A DNA stretch of 64,000 nucleotides from Bradyrhizobium erythrophlei (GCF_900142985.1 NZ_LT670849.1:1612001-1676000), one strand, 5' to 3'. Shown: positions 34,048-43,539, counted from the stretch's first letter. Program-made: numbers and translations. The notes: generated by a model from the letters alone, not told the origin.

Positions 34048-35223
34048 TCAGTGGTGCGCCCCTTTGCCGCTCGTTGCCGGCATCATCATGTCGGCTTTTC
34101 CATGCGAATCCCTGAGAACGTCGAAGGTACGGGCGCCGATCTCGGGCGGCATCGGCGCGAGCCACGGAGAAGCGAGCAGCGTCGCCCGAGCGTCCGCCAG
34201 GCCCTGCGCCCATCGCGCCTTCATGGTGGCGCGGCTGAACTCGTAGTCCTTCGAGTGGCCCTGATTATCCGTCGGCCGATAAATCAGCTGCACGATATCC
34301 ATCGTCGTCACGCAACCGAAATTGTAGAGGAACTTCGCTTCCGGCGTTTGCCGGAGGTGTTCCGGCAATTGGTCCCAAAGGCCGTTGATGTTGTGGCGCA
34401 CGTCGTGCATGTGGCGGAGCATGTCGGTTGCTGCGCGGGTTCGGCTGGAATAGCGGATGTCTTTGTCACGCTCGGTGACCTCCTCGAGGTCGGTCGGCAG
34501 GCGGCCGCGGGCGTGAAAAAGGTCGACTTGAAAGACGAGCCGGCTGCGGCGCGGCATATATTCGACGACGTATTGCAGCGGAGTGTTCGAGACGAGCCCG
34601 CCGTCCCAATAATGCTCGCCGTCGATCTCGATGGCTGGAAATCCCGGTGGCAGGGCGCCGCTCGCCATGACGTGCTCGGGGCGGATCTTCGTCGCTGCGT
34701 TGTCGAAATAAGCGAAATTGCCCGTGCGCACATTGACCGCAGCAACGCTAAAGCGCATCTCGCGCGCGTTGATGCGATCGAAGTCGACTAGCCGCTCGAG
34801 CGTCGATTTGAGGTACGCGGTGTCATAGTAACTCGTGACTTTTCCGCCGAAAAACCAGAATGTCGGCGCGCGCGGCGCGAAAAACCCCGGCTGCCCGAAC
34901 AGCATCGATGTGAGCGAACTCGTGCGCCGGTGGTGACTTGTGATCGGGCCGTCAGAAACGGGCCAAAGCGCCGAAGGCGCCGTGATGCCCTCCCAAAACT
35001 CACGAAGGCGCGTGACCCGCTCCTGCGGGGGATTGCCGGCGATGATCGCGGCGTTCACCGCGCCGATAGAGATCCCGGCGACCCAGTCGGGCAGATATTC
35101 GGAAGCCGAAAGTGCCTCGTAGACGCCGGCCTGGTAGCTCCCCAGCGCCCCGCCCCCCTGCAAGACGAGGCCGACCTTCTTGTCATAAGAAGACGGCCGC
35201 GGTGGGATACTTGTCTCGGTCAT
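34048..35223 (-). CDS. Patatin-like phospholipase with DUF3734 tail
   Basis: A 391-aa patatin-type lipid acyl hydrolase. The Ser-Asp dyad is visible: oxyanion GLVLQGGGALGSYQAG, nucleophile elbow GISIGAVNAAI (Ser in GISIG), and DGG in HYWDGGLVSNTP. The C-terminal third (MHDVRHNINGLWDQLPEHLRQTPEA ... YRPTDNQGHSKDYEFSRATMKARW) is the DUF3734 extension. Close homologues often occur near PHB metabolism genes, but none is adjacent here. No signal peptide. Confidence 0.9.
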   Translation of the reverse strand: MTETSIPPRPSSYDKKVGLVLQGGGALGSYQAGVYEALSASEYLPDWVAGISIGAVNAAIIAGNPPQERVTRLREFWEGITAPSALWPVSDGPITSHHRRTSSLTSMLFGQPGFFAPRAPTFWFFGGKVTSYYDTAYLKSTLERLVDFDRINAREMRFSVAAVNVRTGNFAYFDNAATKIRPEHVMASGALPPGFPAIEIDGEHYWDGGLVSNTPLQYVVEYMPRRSRLVFQVDLFHARGRLPTDLEEVTERDKDIRYSSRTRAATDMLRHMHDVRHNINGLWDQLPEHLRQTPEAKFLYNFGCVTTMDIVQLIYRPTDNQGHSKDYEFSRATMKARWAQGLADARATLLASPWLAPMPPEIGARTFDVLRDSHGKADMMMPATSGKGAHH

Positions 35224-35508
35224 AATCGCCTCGTCTGCTCGGACGCAGCAGATGCCAAAGTGGCGCTGCTCCGGCGCTGATTAGCACACATCTGCTCCAG
35301 ATCGACGCCGACGAACCAATTCCCATCTGGCAACCGCAATGGAGGGAACTGGTCCGTCGCGTTTCAAATGAGTCAAGTCAGTGAGACATTAACCATCGCT
35401 TGCCTCGCGAGAGTTGGACGTTCGTCGCCAACGTCGCCCGCGAAAGAAGACTTGCGCTCGAATTCCTTTATTCCGCTGAATGCGATCTCTGACGAACTTC
35501 GTTCTAAA

Positions 35509-35620
35509 CGGACAGCGAAGTCGCGTCGTCCTAGCATCTCGATGCTGCTGCCAAATCGGCGATGGCGACAAAAAAGCCCGCTGACCAGAAAGAGCACGAA
35601 GGAAACCGTTAAAATCATTC
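35509..35620 (+). repeat. Partial copy of a Bradyrhizobium-type interspersed repeat
   Basis: Shares with 45905-46035 the blocks CGGACRGCGAAGTCG, CGATGCTG and AGAGCACGAAGGAA followed by CCGTTAAAA, in the same order and orientation, with internal length differences. It lacks the downstream hairpin of the fuller copy. Confidence 0.6.
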
Positions 35621-35768
35621 GATCTGGATGAAGACTAATTGTTTGTATTCTATCCGATTTTTGCACGGCACCCCTTGGACGGCCAATCTTTTGCAGGCAC
35701 CGCGCGCAGCCGAGCTTGCCGTGACCGCCAGCGTGCGGCAAAAGATGGAGAATCCTGCCGACCGCGCG

Positions 35769-35936
35769 AGTGCCGCCTATTTGAAGTTCCTGCACCACAA
35801 GCGGCGAATTCGATCCAGGAACTTCAAATAGAAAAGCGGCACTAGAATCATTAAGCCTGCTAGTACCCATAACTTTCCGAAGTTCGTGAACGGTGGGCGC
35901 TGAGACGAAACACGAACTTCGGAAAGTGGGTACTAG
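35769..35936. repeat. Paired-hairpin element, copy C
   Basis: Hairpin 1 (35769-35843): AGTGCCGC / GCGGCACT outer stem, bulge GAAAA on the right, inner stem TATTTGAAGTTCCTG / CAGGAACTTCAAATA. Hairpin 2 (35860-35936): CTAGTACCCA / TGGGTACTAG, bulge TAA on the left, inner stem CTTTCCGAAGTTCGTG / CACGAACTTCGGAAAG. The spacer is 16 nt. Architecture matches 59019-59185 and 59758-59926 although the stem sequences differ. Confidence 0.8.
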
Positions 35937-35969
35937 CGAGCAGCACCCGTCAAGCGAGGAGATTTAGGC

Positions 35970-38048
35970 ATGGGCCTGAACTCTTTCATGATCCGCCACG
36001 CGGCTCTCATCTTTACCTGCAAGACCTTTGTCGCGGCCATGCTGGCGCTGCTGGCCGCCCTGTGGCTCGACCTGCCGCGGCCCTATTGGGCGATGGCAAC
36101 GGTCTACATCACCTCGCAGCCGCTCGCGGGCGCGACCAGTTCAAAGGCCTTCTATCGCGTGCTCGGCACCGCCATCGGAGCCAGCGCCGCCGTCGCCATG
36201 GTGCCCAACCTCGTGAATGCGCCGGAGCTATTGTCTCTGGCGATGGCGCTGTGGATCGGGCTTTGCCTTTACCTGTCGCTGCTGATGCGGCAGCCACGCA
36301 GCTATGGCTTCATGCTGTCCGGCTACACGGTGGCCCTGATCGGATTTCCGGCCGTCTCCGATCCCGGCAGCATGTTCGACCTGGCGCTGGCGAGGTTCGA
36401 GGAAATCACGCTCGGCATCGTCTTCGCCACGCTGGTCTCGACGGTCCTGCTGCCGCGCAGCGTCGCACCGGCCGTCGCCGGTCGCGTCGAAAGCTGGCTG
36501 AAGGATGCGCGAATTCTCGCCCGCGACGTGCTCCTGGGAAACGGCAGCGAGGGCGAACTGCGCACGCAGCAACTCAAGCTCGCGACCGACTCGGTCGAAA
36601 TCGACGCACTCGCCGGCCACTTGTCCTACGACCAGGTGGCTGACGCCAACACCGTTGGAAGCCTGCAAATGGTTCGGCGGCAGATGATGGTCTTGCTGCC
36701 GCAGCTTGCCTCGATCGCCGATCGTCTCGCGGCGCTGAACAGCCTGGGCGCGCGGCCCGCCGCACTCGACGTATTGCTCGACCGCATCGCACTGTGGCTG
36801 ATGATCGACGGCGGCAACGAACGCCAGCCGGCCGACGACTTGCGCCGCGAGATCGCGGAGTTGAGGCCGAACCTGGACAAGGAGGCGTCCTGGGATCAGA
36901 TCGTGCTCGCCAATCTGTTGATACGGCTGCGCGACCTCGTCGACATTTCCAGCGATTGCCGGGCGCTCGAACGCGCCATCGCTCAAGGCAGCGATCCCGC
37001 GCAGATAAAACTCGCCTACGAGCCGGAACCGGGCGCCGAGCTGTCGCGCCATCGCGACCATGCCCTGGCGCTCTGGTCGGCGGCCAGTGCGGCGGCCGCG
37101 ATCCTGATCTGCTGCGCTCTGTGGATCGCAACCGGCTGGACCGACGGCGCGTCGGCGCCGATGATGGCGGCGGTCGGCTGCTCGTTCTTCGCGGCGCAGG
37201 ACGATCCGGCGAAAGGCATCAGCAATTTCGGCTGGTGGTCGCTGGTCGCCGTCATCGTCGTCGGCACCTATCTGTTCGCGATCATCCCGGCGATTACCGA
37301 CGTCGAGGTGCTGATCGCAGCGCTTGCGCCGACATTCCTGATCTACGGCTTTCTGATCGCGCGTCCGGCGACAAGCTTCATCGGTATGGCGCTCGCCGCC
37401 AACACCGCCACGCTGCTCGCCCTGCAATCGACCTACGTGGCGAACTTTCAGTCCTTTGCCAATACGTCGATCGCCTTCCTGTTCGGCATGCTGATGGCGG
37501 CGGTCGTGACCAGGCTCGGACGCACGGCGGGCGCGGCGTGGATCGCCCGGCGGCTGATGAAGACGAGCTGGGCCACGCTTGCCGTCACCGCCGAGCGCCG
37601 CGGCCTCAACGACCGCGCGGCCTTCGCGGGCCTGATGCTCGACCGGCTCGGCCTGTTGACCCAGCGCATCGCGGCCATGGACGACGCCGACCGCAGCGAC
37701 GTCGTGAATTTGAGCCAGCTCCGCGTCGGGATCAACATCATCGACCTGCGCCGTGCGCGTCGGTCGCTCGCCCCTGCCACGCTTGAGGCCATCGACCGCA
37801 TGCTGACGGCGCTGGCGGTCGCGGCCCGCAAACATGCCGGCGGCGCGATGCCGGCCGAACTGCTGAAGCGGATCGACATCGCGCTGGCGCGAACGGTTGA
37901 GGAGCCCGCCGGAAAACCTCGCGAGGACGCGCTGATCGGCCTCACCGGCATCCGCCGAGGCTTGTTTCCTGCTGCCGCCGCCTACGCCGGCGAACCGGCC
38001 GGCCAGGGGACCGATGAAGGCACCGGCGAAGGGATGCTCGTGGCATGA
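35970..38048 (+). CDS. FUSC-family efflux pump membrane subunit (AaeB-like)
   Basis: A 692-aa inner-membrane protein with two sets of about 5-6 helices separated by a long cytoplasmic segment. The N-terminal FUSC signature is TFVAAMLALLAALWLDLPRPYWAMATVYITSQPLAGATSSKAFYRVLGT; a second set begins LWSAASAAAAILICCALWIATGWTDGAS. In AaeB-type systems this subunit extrudes aromatic or organic acids together with a periplasmic adaptor. ATG 35970 has GAGGAG upstream. It overlaps the DUF1656 gene by 4 bp, first of a three-gene operon. Confidence 0.9.
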   Translation: MGLNSFMIRHAALIFTCKTFVAAMLALLAALWLDLPRPYWAMATVYITSQPLAGATSSKAFYRVLGTAIGASAAVAMVPNLVNAPELLSLAMALWIGLCLYLSLLMRQPRSYGFMLSGYTVALIGFPAVSDPGSMFDLALARFEEITLGIVFATLVSTVLLPRSVAPAVAGRVESWLKDARILARDVLLGNGSEGELRTQQLKLATDSVEIDALAGHLSYDQVADANTVGSLQMVRRQMMVLLPQLASIADRLAALNSLGARPAALDVLLDRIALWLMIDGGNERQPADDLRREIAELRPNLDKEASWDQIVLANLLIRLRDLVDISSDCRALERAIAQGSDPAQIKLAYEPEPGAELSRHRDHALALWSAASAAAAILICCALWIATGWTDGASAPMMAAVGCSFFAAQDDPAKGISNFGWWSLVAVIVVGTYLFAIIPAITDVEVLIAALAPTFLIYGFLIARPATSFIGMALAANTATLLALQSTYVANFQSFANTSIAFLFGMLMAAVVTRLGRTAGAAWIARRLMKTSWATLAVTAERRGLNDRAAFAGLMLDRLGLLTQRIAAMDDADRSDVVNLSQLRVGINIIDLRRARRSLAPATLEAIDRMLTALAVAARKHAGGAMPAELLKRIDIALARTVEEPAGKPREDALIGLTGIRRGLFPAAAAYAGEPAGQGTDEGTGEGMLVA

Positions 38049-38254
38049 AATACGAAATCGACATCTTCGGCGTTCTCGTACCGTCGCTTCTGCTCTGGTT
38101 TGTGGTCGCCTTCGCGCTGTCGGCGCTGGTGCGCAGCGGCCTCGAGCGCAGCGCTTTCTACCGCGCGGTCTGGCACCGCGCTCTGTTCGATCTGGCGGTG
38201 TTCGTCAGCCTGCTTGGCATTCTCGTCTATCTGTCCACGGAGTACCTGTCGTGA
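38045..38254 (+). CDS. DUF1656 small membrane protein (AaeX-like)
   Basis: A 69-aa two-helix membrane protein: YEIDIFGVLVPSLLLWFVVAFALSALV, then WHRALFDLAVFVSLLGILVYLS. DUF1656 members lie almost always between FUSC and HlyD-type efflux genes, as here. It overlaps both neighbours by 4 bp (ATGA and GTGA), so the three proteins are translationally coupled. Confidence 0.92.
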   Translation: MKYEIDIFGVLVPSLLLWFVVAFALSALVRSGLERSAFYRAVWHRALFDLAVFVSLLGILVYLSTEYLS

Positions 38255-39132
38255 AAAACATCGTCGTCCAGATCCGCCGTTTCGGTCTCACCGCGCTCGC
38301 GGTCGTGGTGGCGTGTTTCATCGGCGTGCGTCTCTGGGCCTATTACATGGACGCGCCCTGGACCCGCGACGGCCATGTGCGCGCCGACGTCGTTCAGGTC
38401 GCGCCGGACGTCTCCGGCTTCGTGACGGACGTTCTGGTGCACGACAACCAGCGCGTCCAGCGCGGCGACATCATCTTTCGCATCGACCGCGCCCGGTTTG
38501 CGCTGGCGCTGCGGCAGGCCGATGCCATCGTCGCCGGCAAGCGCGCGTCGCTGGATGAGGCCGAACTCGACCTCAAGCGCTATCGGGCGCTGACCACCGA
38601 AGCCGTGTCGCAGCAGAAGCAGGAGCAGGTATTGTCGACGCAGCAGCAGGCGCAGGCCGCCTACGATCAGGCGGTGGCCGACCGCGACGTTGCGCAACTC
38701 AACCTCGACCGCAGCGAAGTGCGAGCGTCCGTCAACGGCATCATCACCAACATGGACCTGCGGCCCGGCGCCTATGTCACGTCAGGCAAAGGCGTGATGG
38801 CGCTGGTCGACAGCGATACGCTGCGCGTCGAGGGTTATTTCGAGGAAACCAAACTGTCCCGCATCCACATCGGCGACCCGGTGCGGGTCCGCCTGATGGG
38901 CGATGCGCGGCCCCTGAGCGGACGGGTGGAGAGCATCGCCGCCGGCATCGAAGACCGCGACCGCGGCCAGGGCACGAGTCTGCTGGCCAACGTCAACCCG
39001 ACCTTCAACTGGGTGCGGCTGGCCCAGCGCGTCCCCGTCCGCGTCACGCTCGACCAGATTCCCGATCCGACGCGTCTGGTGGCGGGACGTTCGGCAACTG
39101 TCGAAGTGATCGACCGGCCGGCCGGTAAGTAA
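38251..39132 (+). CDS. HlyD/EmrA-type periplasmic adaptor (AaeA-like)
   Basis: A 293-aa membrane-fusion protein: one N-terminal anchor (FGLTALAVVVACFIGVRLWAYY), the lipoyl half VQVAPDVSGFVTDVLVHDNQRVQRGDIIFRID, a coiled-coil hairpin (about residues 85-150, LDEAELDLKRYRALTT), the second lipoyl half RASVNGIITNMDLRPGAYV, and a beta-barrel ending NPTFNWVRLAQRVPVRV. It links the FUSC pump to an outer-membrane channel. GTG 38251 overlaps the DUF1656 stop. The open frame further upstream is a different phase of its neighbours. Confidence 0.92.
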   Translation: MKNIVVQIRRFGLTALAVVVACFIGVRLWAYYMDAPWTRDGHVRADVVQVAPDVSGFVTDVLVHDNQRVQRGDIIFRIDRARFALALRQADAIVAGKRASLDEAELDLKRYRALTTEAVSQQKQEQVLSTQQQAQAAYDQAVADRDVAQLNLDRSEVRASVNGIITNMDLRPGAYVTSGKGVMALVDSDTLRVEGYFEETKLSRIHIGDPVRVRLMGDARPLSGRVESIAAGIEDRDRGQGTSLLANVNPTFNWVRLAQRVPVRVTLDQIPDPTRLVAGRSATVEVIDRPAGK

Positions 39133-39227
39133 CCGGCCGCGGCGCATCGCTTACAGATTTTTAACAAGACAAGGCCGGCTTGCCTCGGCATTCTTTTGTG
39201 TAGCATCACCAGGAGGGGCCTTTAGCC

Positions 39228-39650
39228 ATGCGCTTTGCGAAAGCCGCGGCATCTGCCGCAATCGTCACCTTGCTGCTGACGGGTGCCACCACCGCCAAGC
39301 CGATCGCCACCGTCGCCGAAACCAACCTGCGAAAAGGACCGGGCACCGACACCGAGGTGCTGACGTTGATCCCGAAGGGAACGACGGTCGAGGTCGGCAA
39401 ATGCACCAACGGCTGGTGTGAGGCTTCGCTGGACGGCAAGGATGGATTTATCATCGCGCGCAACGTCGGCATGGCGCCACGGCCCGCCCCGCGTGTAGCC
39501 AGACTTGGAGCCCAAGTGGTCGAAGAAGAGGAAGTCGTTGCCGGACCGCCGCCCGGGTATTACCGCCCCGCGCCCTACTATTATCGCCCCTATTACCCAT
39601 ACGGCTATTACTACCGGCCCTGGGGCTGGGGTTGGGGATGGCGCTGGTAG
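39228..39650 (+). CDS. Secreted SH3-domain protein with Tyr/Pro/Trp-rich tail
   Basis: A 140-aa exported protein: signal peptide (AAASAAIVTLLLTGATTA), then a bacterial SH3 domain (ETNLRKGPGTDTEVLTLIPKGTTVEVGKCTNGWCEASLDGKDGFIIARNVG), commonly a peptidoglycan- or surface-binding module. The last 35 residues are low-complexity (PPPGYYRPAPYYYRPYYPYG, ending WGWGWGWRW). ATG 39228 has AGGAGG upstream. Likely periplasmic or outer-surface. Confidence 0.85.
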   Translation: MRFAKAAASAAIVTLLLTGATTAKPIATVAETNLRKGPGTDTEVLTLIPKGTTVEVGKCTNGWCEASLDGKDGFIIARNVGMAPRPAPRVARLGAQVVEEEEVVAGPPPGYYRPAPYYYRPYYPYGYYYRPWGWGWGWRW

Positions 39651-39680
39651 CGCGCGTCACGGCAACAAGCAACCATCGCG

Positions 39681-40664
39681 TCAACGGCGGACCGTCGCGG
39701 TGGCCTGCGGCGGCGGGCTACAGAACTCCTTCGCCGCCGCGACAACGGCGTCGCTGATCAGGTCCCTGCGCTCCGGCGAGTTCATCTTCAGCTCTTCATC
39801 GCGGTTGATGATCGAGCCTGCCTCCAGCAGCACCGCCGGCATCCGGGTCTTTCGCAGCACGACCAGCTCGTCATGCGCATAGACGCCGGTTTCCTTGTCG
39901 AGCAGCGGATACTGGTAATGCCCCATGATCGGCATCGTATACTGCGGGGCATATTCCAGCCCCCTCGCCTTCATCGCCTTGCCGACCAGCTCGGCGAACG
40001 CAAAGCTCGTCTTGAAATCCGCGTTGTCGCGGGAGACGAACACGGAGTAGCCGCTGAAGCGGTCGCTGAAATGACTCTTCTGGCCTTCGAATTCCCAATC
40101 CTCCAGCAGTTTGTTCGGCACGGAGTCGTGGTGAATCGACAGGAAGAGATTGGCTTCCATATCGTTCGCAACGGCAACGCGCCTGAACAGGCTGGGCTTG
40201 GCCTTGCCTTCGGTCACCAGCAGCCGCGTCGCGGTAAAGCCCGCGGTCTTCAGGTTTTCCGCAATCTGTTGTGCCAGACGCAGGTTGAAGGAGAATTCAG
40301 GCACGTTGCGCGAACTGGTCGCGCCTTCGGATTCGACCGTGTGTCCGACATCCACCGCGATCCGGAATTTCGCCGGCTCGCAGGGCGACGACGCCAGCTT
40401 CAGGACGGGCGGATTCAGCGGCCCGAGCGCGGCAAGCTTGACGTGGGATTTTGACGCGGCGCGCTTCGTCTCCTTGTCGTGCCTGGTGTCCTTTTTGGCG
40501 GCTTTTTTCGCATCCTTTTTGTCGCCCTTCGACGCCTCCGCATGCGCCTCGGACTTCTTGTCCTTGCCCTTGAAAACATCCGTCAGCCAGTTGGCGTGGC
40601 TCACCCCGGCCGGCAGCAGCATCAATGCGGCGGTCGCGGCGATGAGACTCAGCCAAACAGACAT
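39681..40664 (-). CDS. N-acetylmuramoyl-L-alanine amidase (Amidase_3)
   Basis: A 327-aa exported cell-wall hydrolase cutting the amide bond between MurNAc and the stem peptide. The signal peptide is MSVWLSLIAATAALMLLPAGVSHA, followed by a Lys-rich low-complexity linker (KGDKKDAKKAAKKDTRHDKE). Zn ligands are His in AVDVGHTVESEG, Glu in RNVPEFSFN and His in FLSIHHDSVP, with the catalytic Glu in AVLLEAGSIINR. A TTG further upstream (40715) would add 17 residues before the signal peptide, so ATG 40664 is preferred. Confidence 0.9.
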   Translation of the reverse strand: MSVWLSLIAATAALMLLPAGVSHANWLTDVFKGKDKKSEAHAEASKGDKKDAKKAAKKDTRHDKETKRAASKSHVKLAALGPLNPPVLKLASSPCEPAKFRIAVDVGHTVESEGATSSRNVPEFSFNLRLAQQIAENLKTAGFTATRLLVTEGKAKPSLFRRVAVANDMEANLFLSIHHDSVPNKLLEDWEFEGQKSHFSDRFSGYSVFVSRDNADFKTSFAFAELVGKAMKARGLEYAPQYTMPIMGHYQYPLLDKETGVYAHDELVVLRKTRMPAVLLEAGSIINRDEELKMNSPERRDLISDAVVAAAKEFCSPPPQATATVRR

Positions 40665-40762
40665 GCGCCGAACGTCAGCGCGTGAGGGTGCGTTTGTTCG
40701 ATCTGGCGACAGCAATCCTTGGGCTCTCCGGAATGGTGTTTCCGTTCACGCGTGACGACTGC

Positions 40763-40804
40763 AAGGCGACGTGTGCTTTTAAAAAGGCGACGTGTGCTTT
40801 TAAA
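40763..40804. repeat. Exact 21-bp tandem duplication upstream of the amidase gene
   Basis: AAGGCGACGTGTGCTTTTAAA is present twice head to tail (40763-40783 and 40784-40804), about 100 bp upstream of the amidase start. It could be a replication-slippage duplication within the promoter region or a doubled binding site. Confidence 0.7.
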
Positions 40805-40878
40805 GGATTTTGAAACAGTAGGTTACCGGAAATATGTTTCCAACGCCATTTACGGAAAAATTCCGTGGGACCAGCCGC

Positions 40879-42117
40879 TTATCGCGCCCTGATCTCGTCG
40901 AATTTGAGACGGGCCTGTTCAAATTTGGCATTGAACAGCCACATCGCGTCGAGAATTTCCCGATAATTGGCCGATGTCCGGGCCCGGTCGGCCTGCCCGT
41001 AGGCGAAGATGCTGTTGTTGCGCAGATAGCCCATCACGGTCGGGTCAGAGATTCGATGGTTTAGAAGATTACCTGACCGCAGCGCCGCCCGCGTCGGCGA
41101 GGGAATGATCTGCATCAGTTCGAACAGCTTCATCTGATCGATTGGATCCGGCAGCATTTTTGCGATGGTTCCGACCTGCGGGAAAATATCGGCATGCGTG
41201 CCCATCAGGGCATCGCGCACATTGGTCCAGTGGTTGAGCCGGTGGTCGAGATTGCCTATGCGCGCCTCTTCCCTGTCATCGCGCGCGATCAGCGCCGGAT
41301 CAAGCGCTGCGACGCGCGGCTTGATCAGAGCCCATGCCGCGCGCCCGGTCTGGTCCTCGGACGGACCGGTCTGGAAACTGCCCTTGTATTTGTTGGAGCG
41401 CGCATTGCCGGCATTTTGCACGCCATTGGTCTCGGCGAAGAAAATCCCCACGGCGATGCGGCCGGCGATTTCCGCATTCGCCGCATCGAGGCCCTTGGCG
41501 CGCGCGATCGCCGTGCCGAGATCGGCGACATCCTTGAACGGCGTATCGGACTTCTGCGCATTGGCCGGCGGCGCATCCAAAAGATCGAACAGCCTGTAAT
41601 ATTCATCGAGCAGCGGCTCGTTCCTGGCCTCGAAATACGCCGGCGGGATTTCGAACTTGTTGGGCTTTCCGACTTGGGACGGGACGAGGTCGGTGAGGTC
41701 CTTGTACGTGCTGATCATCTCGTTGCGCGCCAGGTAAAGCGCCTGCCCCGGCAGGTTCGGCAGCGTCTCATGCGCGTCAAGCTGCGCGCGTCGCTGGCGC
41801 AGCACCTGCTCGAATTTGCTCACGGCCGAGCGATAGGCGTTGAGCGCGTCGGATTGTTGTTTCGTCGAGGTGCCCTGCTGGGCTGATGCAGGGGCGATGA
41901 AGCGGAGATTGCCGATCTCAGGAATGACCGTGATGAGAAGCGCGAAACCAAGGACAAGGCCCGGTGCGCGGCTATGGTTCCGGATTCGCAAGGCAATCTC
42001 CCAAAGGTGGAATTTGATTGTGCCCCGCATGGTTTGCTGTGAGGGAGACCATGAGGTTGATTGCAAAAGATCGATCAAGCGTTTGAATAGTGATGTCGGC
42101 ATTCGAGGTTGCTTCAT
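40879..42117 (-). CDS. Hypothetical exported protein, lysozyme-like motif
   Basis: About 412 aa. An N-terminal hydrophobic segment (LVLGFALLITVIPEIGNLRFIAPASAQQ) looks like a signal peptide with AxA-type cleavage, preceded by an unusually long charged N-terminus; an internal ATG at 42030 would give a more normal signal sequence. The middle GIFFAETNGVQNAGNARSNKYKGSFQTG recalls the catalytic Glu region of lytic transglycosylases/muramidases, but no family is certain. The C-terminus is helical. No operon partner. Confidence 0.6.
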   Translation of the reverse strand: MKQPRMPTSLFKRLIDLLQSTSWSPSQQTMRGTIKFHLWEIALRIRNHSRAPGLVLGFALLITVIPEIGNLRFIAPASAQQGTSTKQQSDALNAYRSAVSKFEQVLRQRRAQLDAHETLPNLPGQALYLARNEMISTYKDLTDLVPSQVGKPNKFEIPPAYFEARNEPLLDEYYRLFDLLDAPPANAQKSDTPFKDVADLGTAIARAKGLDAANAEIAGRIAVGIFFAETNGVQNAGNARSNKYKGSFQTGPSEDQTGRAAWALIKPRVAALDPALIARDDREEARIGNLDHRLNHWTNVRDALMGTHADIFPQVGTIAKMLPDPIDQMKLFELMQIIPSPTRAALRSGNLLNHRISDPTVMGYLRNNSIFAYGQADRARTSANYREILDAMWLFNAKFEQARLKFDEIRAR

Positions 42118-42216
42118 CCTTCCTATAACGCCGGTCACCAGTGCGGCTGGATTCGAGAGCCAGCGGACGTATTATTTACCATCTATTGACCGAAATACCG
42201 CTGCAAGGAGGCGCTG

Positions 42217-43161
42217 ATGATGTCCAGAACGTCCAACAATCTGTGGCCTGATCTGGCGGCGTTAGATCTTCGGCCAACGACCGATACTCTCCATCTCTGG
42301 AGCCAGGTGGTCGGCAAGGTGCGGCTGATGCTGACACCGTGGATCAATCATAGCTGGCAGGCGACCTTTTATCTATCGTGCCGCGGCTTCACCACCGGAC
42401 CGATCTATGGGGACGGGCGCGCTTTTGAAATGGAGTTCGATTTATTGAGCGACCTGCTGCGGATCGACACCGCGGGCGGCGAGGCGCGGCGCGTGAAGTT
42501 GGAAGCACAGAGTGTTGCCGCATTCTACGAAGCGACAATGGCGGCACTTGCTGAACTGGGATTGGCGGTGGAAATTCGTCGAATGCCCTGTGAAATTCCG
42601 GACGCAGTCGCTTTCAACGAGGATCATGCACAGCGTGCCTACGATCCAGACACTGCAAGAGCCTATTGGCATGCCATGCTGCAGGTGCAGCGGGTCTTTT
42701 TGCTGTTTCGCTCGCGCTTTGTCGGTAAATGCAGCCCCATCCATCTGTTTTGGGGCAGCTTTGACTTGGCGGTGACCCGTTTCTCGGGACGCGATGCTCC
42801 GCCGCATCCAGGCGGCATGCCTCATGTGCCGAACGCCGTGGCTCGCGAGGCGTATAGCCGGGAAGTTTCAAGCGCAGGCTTTTGGCCCGGTATCGATCAT
42901 CCCGCCTTCTACAGCTACGCTTATCCCGCACCGAACGGTTTCGGCCTTACCAAGATTGAGCCTGAGGCCGCGATGTTCGACACCCAGCTTGGAGAATTCC
43001 TCTTGCCTTACGATGCGGTTCGCTCCAGCACGGATCCAGACGCTGCGCTCTTGGCATTCTTGCAAAGCACGTACGAGGCCGCCGCTAATCTTGCCCATTG
43101 GGAGCGGTCGCGCCTGGAGCGAGCGCAAGGTCAGTTTGGTCGGTTGCCCGAGGGCGCCTAG
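42217..43161 (+). CDS. DUF5996 family protein
   Basis: A 314-aa protein. Recognisable blocks: LWPDLAALDLRPTTDTLHLWSQVVGKVRL, INHSWQATFYLSCRGFTTGPI, SPIHLFWGSFDLAVTRFSGRDAPPHPGGMPHVP, and EAYSREVSSAGFWPGIDHPAFYSYAYP. The family is conserved, but its biochemical role is unknown to me; the His/Asp/Trp-rich core suggests an enzyme. ATG 42217 has AAGGAGG with 5-nt spacing. Confidence 0.85.
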   Translation: MMSRTSNNLWPDLAALDLRPTTDTLHLWSQVVGKVRLMLTPWINHSWQATFYLSCRGFTTGPIYGDGRAFEMEFDLLSDLLRIDTAGGEARRVKLEAQSVAAFYEATMAALAELGLAVEIRRMPCEIPDAVAFNEDHAQRAYDPDTARAYWHAMLQVQRVFLLFRSRFVGKCSPIHLFWGSFDLAVTRFSGRDAPPHPGGMPHVPNAVAREAYSREVSSAGFWPGIDHPAFYSYAYPAPNGFGLTKIEPEAAMFDTQLGEFLLPYDAVRSSTDPDAALLAFLQSTYEAAANLAHWERSRLERAQGQFGRLPEGA

Positions 43162-43289
43162 GGCTCGCTGTAACCCATCTGAGACATCGGCCGATCCCTC
43201 GACCTCCGCCCCGAAACGAACGTCGTCATTGCGCCGGGAAATATCCGGTTCCGGACTTGCAGCGTTATGCTTCGGCGCAACTTCTAAAA

Positions 43290-43445
43290 TCAGTCGCGTT
43301 CGAAGACCTTGGCGCCGGGGTAGACCCGCCGGGCGTACGCAACGACCCGCTCCCGGTCCTGAGTCTCCATGAACGGAGTTCGGATCTGACACGATCCGAC
43401 GACGAGGTGCCACATGCCATTGAGCTTCTGAATGATGACTTTCAT
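43290..43445 (-). CDS. Small hypothetical protein (51 aa)
   Basis: Reads MKVIIQKLNGMWHLVVGSCQ, then IRTPFMETQDRERVVAYARR and VYPGAKVFERD. It has a compact beta-beta-alpha-beta pattern (strand, strand, helix, strand), typical of a folded mini-domain. GGAACACTC lies upstream of ATG 43445. No family recognised. It faces the convergent DUF5996 gene, 128 bp away. Confidence 0.55.
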   Translation of the reverse strand: MKVIIQKLNGMWHLVVGSCQIRTPFMETQDRERVVAYARRVYPGAKVFERD

Positions 43446-43539
43446 CTGAGTGTTCCTCGAAAGAACCCATATCGCGGAAGTATAAAAATTGCTCGCCGCC
43501 GCTCAATTGTACGAGCGTAGGCACGGGGCATAGGGAGGG

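Larger units (their letters stand above)
35224..35969. other. Repeat-rich intergenic region (746 bp)
   Basis: No convincing gene. It holds a partial copy of the repeat seen at 45798-46150 (35509-35620) and a paired-hairpin element (35769-35936), which ends 33 bp before the FUSC start. Short open frames here have no ribosome sites or family resemblance. Confidence 0.6.

Noticed and set aside
36228..37835. 535-codon reverse open frame inside the FUSC gene
   Set aside because: Shadow of a membrane protein gene in GC-rich DNA; Arg/Gln/Asp-rich and unlike any family.
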